A stretch of 64,000 nt of DNA from Juglans regia (Eukaryota; Streptophyta; Magnoliopsida; Fagales; Juglandaceae): assembly GCF_001411555.2 (NCBI RefSeq), contig NC_049909.1, positions 17,470,623 through 17,534,622 on the forward strand, written 5' to 3'. This document shows positions 33,249 through 44,442 of the stretch, piece by piece. The notes beneath the pieces were generated by a model. The model saw only the letters and a list, made by a program, of their open reading frames with translations. It had not been told where the DNA came from and did no database searches. Position numbers and translations under genes: made by a program. Within the stretch, counting starts at the first letter, position 1. Each line of letters begins with the position of its first letter.

Positions 33249-34290
33249 ATGAAGGAAAGAAGAAAGTTTGGAAGGAGTATTAATGACATTGGTGAGAGAG
33301 AGAGAAGGCATCGGCTGCATGCACTAAGGCTATCGCTGCCACCACCAAAACCAGCTTCTGAGTTTCAACACCAAACCCAATTCCCGACATTCTTGTCATG
33401 CCCCTCTCCCAACTCCCTAGGTATCAAAAACCTATCCGGCCTTGAGAAAATAGCCATTCTTGGACATGGTAGTAGCGGCACGGTCTATAAAGTTCTACAC
33501 AAGAAAACCATGTCAATTTACGCATTGAAAGTGCTCAGGATCAATCAAAATGATGTCAGTGTTTACCTGCAGGCTGCATGTGAGGCCGATATCCTCAAAC
33601 AAGTTGACTCCCAATATATAATAATGTGCCTTGCAGTTTTCGATAATCATTTTGTTGGTGTGAAATGTGGAGGCAATCTTTGCTTTGTCATGGAGTACAT
33701 GGAAGGTGGTTCCCTACAGGACGTGTTGCGAGCACGACAAAGATTGACTGAGCAGGTTATCTCTAGTATGGCCAAGCGTGTCCTGGAAGGATTGCACTAT
33801 TTGCATGGCATGCAGATAGTGCACAGAGACATAAAACCATCAAACCTTTTTGTAAATGATAAGGGAGAGGTAAAGATTGCAGATTTTGGGGTCAGCCATG
33901 TCATGGAGAGGGCACGTGAAGCATGTGACTCGAACATTGGCACATGCGCCTACATGAGTCCAGAAAGATTCGATCCAGAGGGGTGGGGTGGTGATGATGT
34001 AGATGGGTTTTGCCGGGGATGTGTGGTCACTTGGGGTGGTGGTGTTGGAATGCCATGTTGGTCATTATCCATTAATTGGTGCAGGGCAACCACCTGACTG
34101 GGCGTCATTGATGTGTGCAATTTGCTTTGCAGGAAGGCTAGAGATGCCGGAGACAGCCTCGCCAGAGTTTCGGAGCGTTGTTCGAAGGTGCCTAGAGAAG
34201 GATTGGAGGAAGAGAGGGACAGTGGCTGAGCTTCTTGGTCATCCTTTCGTGAACAAACGTCGCATTTCTATGAAAAGGGTGGTTAATTAA
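33249..34290 (+). pseudogene. Group D MAP kinase kinase (MKK9-like) with two frame-disrupting indels
   Basis: Intronless, as plant group D MKKs are. The kinase core is present (residues counted from 33231): Gly-rich loop GHGSSGTVYK 78-87, ATP-anchoring Lys100 in YALKVL, catalytic HRDIKPSN 198-205, DFG 218-220, GTCAYMSPERF 237-247. After DVDGF the frame breaks at a four-T run (34008-34011). One T too many separates the N-terminal part from the continuation AGDVWSLG to SPEFRSVVRRCLEKD, which ends at 34290; without it the total would be about 350 aa. At the N-terminus the family start (Met, then LVRERR, with a basic LxL MAPK-docking motif) is matched from ATG 33283 only if one GA of the (GA)6 run at 33294-33305 is discounted. 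As written, the in-frame ATG is 33249. Family role: phosphorylates MAPKs such as MPK3/MPK6. It is either a pseudogene or carries two sequence errors; both indels are in simple repeats. Confidence 0.8.
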
Positions 34291-35751
34291 TTGATTGCCC
34301 TTAATTTGCACAATTCAGTTCCACTTGCATCCTTTTCTTTTCCGGTCCCATTAGAATCTCTTTTTGTTTTCATAACATATGATTTTTTTATTAAAAAAAC
34401 CTTTTATTTTTTCAAACTTTAATATTTTAAAAATAAAAATCTTCCAACCCCACATCATGTCATGAGTATCTGGCTTGTTGTCATGACGATTAGAAGAAAC
34501 GAATTTGCCAAGCTGCCTCACGACTATTATATGAACATACTGCGAATCATGTAGTAAATTAACAGTCCAATTTGCAGGTCTAACAATTTAATGCCTCAAA
34601 TATTATAATCGCTCCTCTCTACCAGGCCTGATAGAAGGGAAACATGCACTAATCTCTGTACTCGGACAAAGCAGCGTTGTGTATCACAAGTTAGAAAATA
34701 AAATAGTGAAACAAACCATAGAAGATGCTTATTTGATTTCACGCAATAAGAGAAGAAATAAAAGTTAAAAATTGAATAAAATATTATTAAAATATTATTT
34801 TTATTTTGAGATTTAAAATTTTTGAATTATTTATTATATTTTATATAAAATTTTAAAAAAATTATAATAATTAGATGAGATAATTTGTGTAATCAAACAA
34901 GAATCTCTCGTAAACCGTGGATAAAAATGACTGCCTTCCTTTTACAGTGAAGATATCCCACACGCACATGATAATTATTGAAGAAAAATGCTAAATTTGC
35001 TTTTAAAAGAACTTTTAAAAAATTTACTTCTCCACGTATTAGTTAATGATATGCTAAAAATTATGAAATTTGAATTTTTAAAGAAAACTAATAAAATAAA
35101 TCTTATAAGTAAAAGTGTAAGTCCATGAATACTACTAATTATGGAAATAAATATTTTCTTTGGGTCATCTCTGGATCCTGAATGAGAAAACATTACACAC
35201 GGACAATAACATTCACTGGAGTATGCATGTTGTTGGCCAACTACAACTGCAATGTTGCAGATGTTATCTACTGATCACATTTTGTCGTTTGATCATTTAT
35301 AAAATAATAATATCATGTTCAGTTTTCGTGACAGGAGAGGCACAAAGGCAAATGCGCCTGGGATGGTTGTGTACAAGACATCCGTATGGAGAACCTAATG
35401 AAACATGGAAAAGGCATTACCATTTGAATGGCATTACCTTTTGAATGGCATGTAGAAGACAAGAAAACGCAAAGAATAACGAATTTAATTATATATAGGA
35501 AAGAGGACAATTACACAAGAAGCTGTAACACATCCTGAAACCCCCAAACACCTTAGAGAAGAGAACAATTATCCCACCCCATGAAAGCAACCAAATATAA
35601 TAAGCAGACATCATATTTATGTACCAGCTTGCACTAGAAGTGACACACTCCAGTCAGCCATGATGTCTCGTAAAATAATACTTTTAAAAGAGATTAATAA
35701 AGGGATACTATCTTGTTGCTGAGCACCACCAAGTTTTGCTCGACAATTGGA
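34291..35751. other. Intergenic between convergent kinase and SNARE genes
   Basis: No gene recognised apart from the MITE-like block at 34735-34905. It should contain the 3' UTRs of both convergent genes, but polyadenylation sites cannot be fixed. Confidence 0.5.
34735..34905. mobile_element. Degenerate MITE of the GAGATGAGATG family
   Basis: It shares AAAAATTGAATAAAATATTA, TTTTGAGATTTAAAATTTT and TTATAATAATTAGATGAGAT words with the elements at 16801 and 56280. Ends are not well defined. Confidence 0.5.
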
Positions 35752-38700
35752 TTAAGCTGCAAGTACTATGATCACAATAAGAAGCACAATCCCAAATATC
35801 ACCAAGAGCAAGCACGCCTGCACAGAAAAGTATATTTGGTTTAATATGATTGCACATTCAATTTTGAGACCATTTGGTTCACAGATGAAAATAGTTCATA
35901 AAATATTTTCTGTTGACTTTTTTTTTTTTTTCCTTTTATTGATAAGCACTGCTTTTTATCAATTAAGCATTGATGCTGCCTTCTCTTTTCTTTGTCGCCG
36001 TGGCCGGTTGGGGGGTTGGGATGGTTAGTTTAGGGGGAGTATTAAAATCATCAGCTCCAGAGTCAGGCCTCCAACCTAAAGGACCAAGCACACTCTAGGC
36101 CTTTTAAATACAAGTGTTGGAACCCTTGAAGTATAACTAAACTGAATTTTCATATGGCGCACATTTTAAGCTCATTGACAAACCAAGAGAACTACATAAA
36201 CAACGGCAGCAAAAGCCTAGCATTGTCATTCCTCAATGGATAACTATTTGGCCATCCTAATCTTAATTTTGGTACTTAGAATTGCTTTTGGAAAAGCCTA
36301 TCATAAAACAAGTAAAATGGACAGCATTTAGATTGGGTCATCCCAGCAGAGGATGCAGGCAGTCCTGGAAGTCAACACCCTTTGTCATTTTCCCAAAAAA
36401 ATAAAGGACTGTCACATTTACCAGGGATGAATTTGATCTTTGGGTCTTCGATGCTTTCACAAGTTGAGATTTCCCTTGCGAAGTAGCAGCCTGAGAACTC
36501 TCGATATTGGAGCCAATATCATCTACAAAATAAATATGCTTGAAATGTGACAGCATGAGCCAGACAGGCAAAATATTAGCAACTTTTGGTGCCTAAGCCA
36601 GACAACTTACCAATCATAGCTCCTTGCTCATGAACCAGCACGGCAAGATCTTTGAAGATCTCATTCACTTCACCAATTTGATTCTGGATTTCTTGTATAC
36701 CTTGCTCCCTTTCCTCAATCACAGCCTCATTGAAGGCAATCTCATTGTCCAACAGCAAGACCTCCTGTCTGCAGTAAATCATTTAGAAGTTATGGGCAGG
36801 CAGCTTGTCCAAACTCAATTCCCGTGACTGGTTAATGAAATCAAGATATAGAGCAGCAAGAAGCTAATGGCAGTGGGGCAGATGCGAATTGGTCTTCATG
36901 GTTGAGGTTTCAACAGAAATGCTCTTTGGGCATTAGATATGTAGCACTTTTAGGGAAAAGGAAAGAATTTTAGGCAGTAATGCAGAGATCTGTCTTGAGT
37001 TTTCTAGAATTAAACCCCCATAGGGGGTGCAACCTAGTGGACAAAGAGAGGTCTTGAGATGAGCTGTAGACTCAGAAATCCTGGTTCAGTCAAGATTACC
37101 TGATACACAATTCTGGTGGGGGGAGTGGAGTCATGTATTATCCAGGTTCTACTCCCCAGAGGTGGGTCCGAAGAGCCCTATCTTGGTGAGGTTAGTCATC
37201 AAAAAAAGTTTTCTAGAATTACTCTTCAGTCCACATTGAAGGATTCTATCGACAAAAAACGTATGTTTATGATCCCGACTTGGCATTTTGTTTTAAATAA
37301 AAATTAGGATTATGCATATTGCTTCATTCGAAGGGGGAAAAGAAAGAAAAGAAAAATATATAGCCATGTGTGGAACATACAGGATTGCATTTGGAGTAAG
37401 AACTAATAAAATTACCATGCATCTTAGAATAACAAAACTGAGCTATTTGAGGCCTTTTTATTGTTCTTTTTATAAGAATTCAGGCATTTCATATTAGTTG
37501 AACAATGTCATTAATAGTTTTTATCTCTTCATGACATTGGATCTAAATTGTCTGCTACATATGACAACACATGGGAGGTCGAAGTATATTCTACAAATAC
37601 GTGGGAGGTTCACGAGTTCTGTTAAGCCTACAGGAGGTTGAAGTATCTTTCCCAAATAATGTCAAGTTCAGAAGAGGGCTGCTAAAGATAACAAGGAATC
37701 CCACAAAGGGATCCCACACACTGATGTGGCGCCACATCTACCTTTTTTTTTCTCTCTTTCTCCCCCCTCTCCCCGTGCCTCTCCCCTCCTCCCCCTTTCC
37801 CTCTCCCTTTCCCAACCCCTCACTGACATTGCCACCGCAACCTCTCACCAATGTCACTGCCGAATCTTCCTCACCCCTCGCCAACGTTGCTGCCACACCC
37901 CTCACCTTCCTCGACCCCCGCCGGCGTTGCCCTTCACCACAGCCCAGTCATCTTCCTTGCCTCCATCACCGGCAAGTACGATCTCTCTGTCTCTGAGGGG
38001 GTGGGGAAGGGTTGGGAAAGGGAGAGGGAAAGGGAAAGGGGGAGGAGGAGAGAGGCACGGGGAAAGGGGGGGAGAGAGGAAAAAAAGAAGAAGGGGGCCA
38101 CATTTGTGTGTGGGATCCCTTTGTGGGATTCTTGTGTGTCTATAGTGTTTTTCAGTTCGGAAACATATTCTTTTATAAGATATAACGTCAAAATAATGTG
38201 ATCTTGACTGTAATTAAATATTCTAAAGCTAAAGGGAAATCATCTATCAATCTCACGTTGAGCTTCACCAAGACAAAAAGATTCAAAATAGACAAACCAA
38301 AGAACTCCGCATTTGGGGCATCAAATTAGACAAGTACATAGATTAGAAGGGTAAATGTAACTTAATCATTAAAGGTGGAGAGAAATCACAATTAAAAAAT
38401 TTTGGTTTAAACTCCAAATACAACCATAAGTTCACCATTAAGTTCTGAAATCCAAAATCAGAACAGAATACAGTATATAAAATTTTGGTAATGTGATGGA
38501 GGATAGGATGATTTGGACTCCAGATGGGAATTCTAGGTTCTCAATCCGTTCTAAAGGCCCTTTTGGGATTCTCTAATGATCATTGTTTTCCTTGGAAGGC
38601 TATTTGGAAATGTAAGGTCCCTCCTAAGATTGCTTTCTTTATATGGACTGCTTCTCTTGGGAGAATCCTCACCAATGACGAGACCACGTTTGACAATCTG

Positions 38701-41700
38701 AGGAAACGTGGTCTCGTCATTATGGATTGGTGTTTCTTGGGTAAGAAAAATGGGGAATCCGTGGATCATCTATTTTTACATTGTGATGTGGCTCGGTTCT
38801 TGTGGAATGAGATTACTAACCAGACTGGTGTGGCATGGGTTATGCCTAGTTGAGTTGTGGAAATTTTGTAAGTGCTGGACAAGTATTAGGGGAAATATTC
38901 ACATCGCTGCTGCGTGGAAGATGATTCATCTTTGTATTATGCGGTGTTTGTGGATGGAGAGAAATAAGAAGTACTTTGAAGGCCAGGAGCGTTCCTTGGA
39001 TGAGCTGAAGAGATTTTTTTATAATACATTATTTTCTTGGGTATTTAGTTGTAACGAGGGCAGTTTTCATGATTTGCTTGTATCTCTTATTGGTGTTTAG
39101 TGGTACTTAGGCTTATTCTGTGTATACTTCGTATATACTTGCACTAAGCCTTTTCCTATTATAAAGTTTTACTTTTACTTATAAAAAAAGAATACAGTAT
39201 ATAACAAAACCGTTCAAGAGCAAGGAAATCGAACCTTGAACCCTTTTTTTTTTTTGGACATATGCAAGAGCATCGCCTATGCATGCTAGTTTAGATGAAC
39301 ATTGAACAGTAACAGAAATAATTTTTTTTAAACAATTGGAAAAGGACACAAATGGATGAAATTAACAAAATATCATCGATGAACAAAGCTCACCTTCTAG
39401 ATTCCACGAGAAGAGCACGCTGTTCTGGACTCTTATCTGAACTTGCATCTATCTCACTGGTCGTGTAGCTGTAGGAAGCATGAATGACCAAAATTCTAAG
39501 ATACATATCACATAACCAGGAAAATTTAGAACTATAAAGTAAATGGATTGCCAAACACTGGATGAGCTGCACAAGCTAGTACTACATAACAATAAATTGC
39601 TGAAAACAAAAATATTTTGAGGAAGATTTCTATAGAAATGCCATTCATAATAAAATTCTCATTTATTTGGTATAATTGATTCATTTTCAAAAAGCTGCTT
39701 TCTGCAAGCATGCAGAAACAAACACACAGACTTAAAAGGAAAGGAACAAACTGGAGGTACGCTCTAACAAAGCTGCAAGCTAAGTTGTTAAAGCTTCCAA
39801 CAGATACCTGGAAGGAAGTATTGCTTGGGGAGAAAAAGCAGTGTATGCTGTTTCCCGCTCAGCTGCCAGACGTTGAGCCTTCTGAAATTCTTTCAGCACT
39901 GCTTGAAAGTCTTTTGCAAGTTTAGCATCAGCAACTTTTTTGCTGGCCTGGAATTCGATGGGAGCATTCAAGGTCATTAATATTAAAAAAAAAAAAAAAA
40001 AAACAGACAAAAGAGAAGTATGTGTGCATTCTAAAATGAAATTGCTTCTGATTTTAGCACATACAAGTGTGCTTCTAATATCCATTCAACTTCCATACTC
40101 ACGTAGGATTCTTATCCATAGCCTGCCCTAAAACTAACAGCCACCTAGATGTAAGCATATTCTCAACTAACCAGGTCTATGGAATTCCTAACAACCCATG
40201 AGATATTCAGCATAAAGGTATTGGCCTCACACTTCTTCAGTACACAACCATACAATCACAGGTAAACCAAAGGTAACTATAGTCACACTTGCATCTTAAT
40301 TGCTTAAATGAAGGCAAATAAGGTTTCTTCATTATTTAGAATAAGCAGGCAGGAATGTGCTGGATAGAATGAGAAAGTAGAGGGGAAGGGGGGATCTGAA
40401 TTTTTTTTATAAGTAGAGGTAGATATTACAAACTACTTACGTTAACTTCTGCATGATGATCTATTTCACTTGCTTGTTTAAGTTTAGCCGAAGTATCCTT
40501 CACCAATTGCCCAATATGTAGCCTTGTCTTGTGCCTGTAAAATATGGATATGAGGACCACTAAGATGGAAATTCATCATTCCATGATTTTCTGGACAAAG
40601 GCCAACCAACGATGATGAAAAATTAAAGAAAAACAACTTTCACAATGAAACTGTGGCCCCTACATATATGTGTGAGGTATTTGTGTAGGTATATATGCGT
40701 GTATATCAAGGATAATCCAAAAATTACACAGACATTTAGTCAGCACACTTAATCAAATTTTTTTTAAAGAAATTGAAGTCCTAACAGGACGATATAAAGA
40801 AAAGAAAAAGGACAGCACATAGCAAGGATATCATACATATAACTTCCACACCAAACACAGCACATTCCAAATGGGACAGCCATTTTATCCTTACTTCCAA
40901 AAAATAAATTGAAGTGATAAACCAAACAATAGAAGCTGCAACAGAAGATAACTAGAGAGCATGCGATTAAAGAAAACAAGAGGAGAAATACCATTAAGAC
41001 TTGTCATCTTAATACCCAAGCATAACCTGATCTTCTTGCATGCCAGAAATATGGGTGGATTAGACAACTAAAAGCCCGTCTTTGTCTTAAAATGAGTATG
41101 CCGAGCCCTTTATTTTGAGCATAAGACAGCACATAGCAAAGAACCATTTTATTATTTTACAATTTCCAAATACTTATAAAAAAACAACTCCCAACTAATA
41201 GGAAGATCAGAGGAGGCTGAATAAGCTAACTGTGCGTTCACAATAACAAAGTATCCAAGTCACGAAGAAGTAGCCCCAGCATACATTACCTCTAAATTCC
41301 CATACTACAATGTAATCCTCACTACAAAGCTAACCAAAAGCAAGAAAGCAATACATTTACTTCCCAGATGACCCTCATCACCAGCACCTACGAAAAAACA
41401 CTAAATCAGCATTGCCTTCAAAAGCAGAGCTTTATACGAAGTATCAACCGTAAACGCAATAGGTTTACTTCCCAAATTCTAATCCATGATTATGCATTCT
41501 GGGACTTGAGATTAAAGATCTTTTTTTATCTTGTTTTAGCCGTTGCTTCCGCTAGATCAATGGGATCATATCCTGTTAGAAGCCAATTATTCAAATCCTA
41601 AATCAAGAATTCTCCCTCCAACATACTATTGAAGACCAAACTCGAACTCAAAAATTCAATTCAACCAAATCACGCAACTCCCACGTGATTCAACCTACAC

Positions 41701-41989
41701 ATGCGAATAATACGCTATATATGTATGAAGTAGATGCAAAAATAACCCTTGGATTTTTCCAAGCAAAATTCAGACACGGGAACCGAGAAAATGGGGCTCA
41801 CAGCTTCTCTCGCAGTTCGGGCGTGTCCTTTGGGGTGCCGAGCGTGTTGACGAGCCTCTGAAAGGTGGACACTGCGGTGTTGATCTGGAAGATCCCGGAG
41901 GCGACGGCTTGAGTGGAGTCCTGCTTGCCATTGATGCGATTGCGCCTCAAAGCCGAGGGGCGGCCCGCCTCGAGATCCCGGAAGCTCAT
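35752..41989 (-). CDS. SYP22: SYP22/VAM3-like Qa-SNARE (syntaxin)
   Basis: Seven coding exons on the minus strand: 41802-41989, 40441-40534, 39808-39947, 39394-39468, 36611-36768, 36422-36522 and 35752-35817. All junctions are GT-AG and the phases join cleanly to 273 aa. The protein begins MSFRDLEAG, followed by the family signature [20 protein letters not shown]. It has an N-terminal Habc bundle (about 30-150), a Qa SNARE motif (about 177-240) with the zero-layer Gln214 in HEQGAMID, and a C-terminal membrane anchor encoded almost entirely by the last exon (253-273), as in Arabidopsis SYP22. Family role: fusion at the prevacuolar compartment and vacuole with VTI11, SYP5 and VAMP727-type partners. 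A G-box CACGTG lies about 250 bp upstream. The 2.6-kb fourth intron holds a SINE, a foldback element and a LINE, yet the splice sites are intact. It could equally be named SYP21/23-like. Confidence 0.95.
37013..37206 (+). mobile_element. SINE with 15-bp target duplication in SYP22 intron
   Basis: A 194-bp element flanked by perfect copies of AGTTTTCTAGAATTA (36998-37012 and 37207-37221). The head has tRNA-like A-box (GTGCAACCTAGTGG) and B-box (GGTTCAGTC) words. The tail has GAGGTGGGTCCGAAGAGCCC and ends GTGAGG...CATC followed by A7, where the last A may also belong to the duplication. Remembered similarity is to SINEs common in tree genomes. It lies antisense to the host gene. Confidence 0.85.
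37689..38138. mobile_element. Long foldback (hairpin) element in SYP22 intron
   Basis: The arms, about 130-145 bp each, are nearly complementary. The left arm starts ACAAGGAATCCCACAAAGGG (37691) and runs into a C/T-rich tract (37738-37820). The right arm is A/G-rich (about 37995-38095) and ends CCCTTTGTGGGATTCTTGT (38118-38136). The loop of about 165 bp is CCG/CAC-rich. A transcript crossing it would form a long double-stranded hairpin. No target duplication found. Open frames across it come from the simple composition of the arms. Confidence 0.75.
38481..39189 (+). mobile_element. 5'-truncated L1-type LINE with 15-bp target duplication
   Basis: Flanked by perfect GAATACAGTATATAA copies (38466-38480 and 39190-39204). 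It encodes the end of ORF2: a zf-RVT domain ([20 protein letters not shown], then [18 protein letters not shown]). After a stop near 38853, the downstream tail [20 protein letters not shown] reads in another frame. It ends in a short A tract after TTTACTTATAAA. 5' truncation plus a long target duplication is the hallmark of target-primed reverse transcription. It is dead, and antisense to SYP22. Confidence 0.88.
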
Positions 41990-42235
41990 TATCCACGTAT
42001 TGTCGAAAACCAAAGCCTAACTTTCTCGAGAAAAAAAAGAGACAAGTAAATTTTACCTGAGAAAAATGGCAGGAAGGTAAGTGTTTGGTTACAGTGATCC
42101 GGAAAACCCTGCCTTGGTAAGGGGAGAGTCAAGTTTAAGGGAGCTGATAACACTGCGGAGAACGAGGAGACAAAAGGAATCGACGGTAATAAAGAGAGGC
42201 ATCTAACAAATCATTGGGCAGTTGGAGTTCCATTC

Positions 42236-42243
42236 CCACGTGT
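42236..42243. promoter_or_regulatory. G-box in SYP22 upstream region
   Basis: CCACGTGT contains the CACGTG core (42237-42242), about 250 bp upstream of the SYP22 start codon. G-boxes bind bZIP and bHLH factors; use here is inference. Confidence 0.35.
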
Positions 42244-42384
42244 TGGACTTCAAAGTTCTAGAATACGATCGATATATAAAGTATTTCACAATATTTATTA
42301 ACAACATTTTTTAGTAGGATTTAGTGTATTTTCATAATATTCATTGATAATATTTATTTTACTTACATGACAACCATTTATGAT

Positions 42385-42656
42385 TGTTAAGATATAAAAT
42401 AAAAATAAAATTTATATCTTTCTATCAGTTTAAATTTTTGAAATAAATAGTAATTTCATATGATATTAGAGCAGAAGTTATGAGTTCGAATCCTGACTCT
42501 AGACTATACTATATTTAATTAAACATTTCACATGTTAGGCCACTTATTGAATGAAAGTCTAACACACACCTGAGAGGAGTGTTAAAATATAAAATAAATA
42601 ATAAAATTTATGCATTCTCATCGGCTCAACTTTTTAAGATAAGTGGTGATTTTATA
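42385..42656 (+). mobile_element. Complete TRIM retrotransposon (272 bp) upstream of SYP22
   Basis: Short terminal repeats (42385-42460 and 42580-42656, 76 and 77 bp) start TGTTAA(A/G)ATATAAAATAA. The interior starts with a degenerate tRNA-Met primer-binding site (TGATATTAGAGCAG) and ends with the purine-rich CTGAGAGGAG. The flanking 5-mer ATGAT is perfect (42380-42384 and 42657-42661). No coding capacity. It belongs to a different family from the 31330 element and is older, since the two terminal repeats differ at many positions. It sits about 400 bp upstream of the SYP22 start codon. Confidence 0.8.
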
Positions 42657-42661
42657 ATGAT

Positions 42662-43086
42662 ATATCAAGAGTGACTGGAAACGACAACGCCTAAGATGAA
42701 TAAGAACATTTATCGCCTTTTTTATGTTGATAAATATTTTGAAATGTTTTGTAAACTATATAATATGTAAAATAACAATAACAAATTAAAAAGAGAGAAC
42801 CCGGCGTTGAGGTACGTTGTGATGGACGCTTTCCTTATAGCAGATTCTGCCTCCTCCAAATATAAATATGCACCAGATTTCTTGACAATCTACTCTCAAT
42901 ATACAACAACGTCGGTTTCCGTTAATCTCCTCATCGGTGCACACAAAATGAGATCCTTAAACTCGACATAAAATAGTCAAAGCCCAAAGAAAAAAAAAAG
43001 ACAAAATGAATGATGAAGTGTTTCTCTAATTTTTATAGAGAATTTAGAAATAATGAATTTGTGAGCGGGATTCCCTATTTATAAAG
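42662..43086. other. Spacer upstream of SYP22
   Basis: No gene seen; AT-rich with ordinary composition. Confidence 0.45.
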
Positions 43087-43290
43087 AATGAAATGACACT
43101 TGTGAAAACTCAACACTAGAATGAAATAGTACTTGTGAAAAGTCACGTCACATAAATGAAATGGTACTTGAGAAAAGTCACATCACATAAATAAAATGGT
43201 ACTTATGAAAAGTCACAACTTATATAAATGAAAATGTATTTGTGAAAAGTCACAACTAAAATGATGGAACACTTTTGAGAAGTCATAACT
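43087..43290. repeat. Tandem repeat, about six units of 32-37 bp
   Basis: The unit is AATGAAATGGTACTTGTGAA followed by AAGTCACATCACATA, with substitutions between copies. It ends about 100 bp before the hAT element. The conserved word in every unit is (G)AAAAGTCA. Confidence 0.75.
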
Positions 43291-44101
43291 TCTCAAATAT
43301 TAGAGAATACATTGAAAATATTTATAATTCCTCAAAAGACACAACCCTTTGTTTGGTTGGCAAGCAGTTAAGACTCATATACCTAAGTAGGGGTGTAAGG
43401 TGGCCGGTCCGGACAGGAAAAACCGACCGGACCGACCGGTACGGACCGAAAAAGAATAGGGTCGGTCCCGGTCCAGAATTGTGTAGAAGTTCGGTCTTCG
43501 GTCCGATCCCGGGGTGGAGATTTCTCGGACCGGACCGACCGAATGTTTTTTTTTTTTTATAAATATATTATTTTATATAATAATTGTAAAATAAATTATG
43601 TAATTTTCATCTAACCTATCCCCATCTAGAATATAAAATTTTAAATATGTAATTACAAATTAATATTATATTAATCATATATTATCAATTAACCTATCAA
43701 TTCGTAATTAACTAATGTGTGACCACCAACATCTATGAGAGTCTAAGACTATGACCTAAGTTGCAACTTGCAAGTAAATATAAAGCATGTATGGAATAAT
43801 GGATGTATGGAATCATGGATAATTAAAGTATTTATGCTTATTAGTTATTGCTTCATATATGCTTATTAGTTATTGCTTCATATATAAAATGTAAAAAATT
43901 GTAAATAGCTCATTATAATTTATACATTAACTTAGAACTATCATAAATTATAATACATTAATATACTCTAAGTTAGTAACAAATAACAATTAACATGATC
44001 AATATAATTATATGTTAAGAGGTTGCTTGAATTCAGATGGAACAGTGCATGTGTCGTAGGTTCGCTCGAGCGGAGGTTCACTCGGCTCGAGCGAAATCAA
44101 A

Positions 44102-44360
44102 CAGAGAGCCTCGCTCAAGCATCGCTCGAGATGCAGCTCGAGCAATATGAAGACAGAGAGCTTCGCTCGACATTCTCGACATTCAACTCGAGTGAATTTA
44201 GACAGAGAGCTTCGCTCGACCCTCGCTCGACACCCAGCTCGAGCGAGTTCAGGCAGAGAGTTTCGCTCGACCCTCGCTCGACATGCAGCTCGAGCGATAT
44301 CCAACTCAGAGAGCTTCGCTCGACATCGCTCAACTGTTGGCTTGAGCGAAGTGCAGAAAA
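44102..44360 (+). repeat. CAGAGAG...CTCGAGCGA tandem array inside the hAT
   Basis: Five units begin at 44102, 44154, 44203, 44254 and 44307 (period 49-53 bp). Each starts CAGAGAG, followed by TTCGCTCGAC and a palindromic CTCGAG core. The array lies about 75 bp upstream of a TATA box. Related TTCGCTCGAG words continue on both sides (44059-44100 and 44365-44400). Confidence 0.8.
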
Positions 44361-44434
44361 CCTACGTTCGCTCGACACTCGCTCGAGTGTTCGCTCGAGC
44401 CAATGTTCACAGAAGTGAATTTTACTGTTCCTAT

Positions 44435-44442
44435 AAATACCA
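44435..44442 (+). promoter_or_regulatory. TATA box, probable hAT transposase promoter
   Basis: CTATAAAT follows TTACTGTTC and lies downstream of the CTCGAGCGA array and upstream of the transposase frame. A possible 5' UTR donor is CCAG|GTAGATGG near 45221 and a possible acceptor is TTTTCTAG near 45636. The promoter role is inference. Confidence 0.4.

Noticed and set aside
37726..38201. Overlapping Pro/Ser- and Gly/Arg-rich ORFs in three frames and on both strands
   Set aside because: They come from the C/T- and A/G-rich arms of the foldback element.
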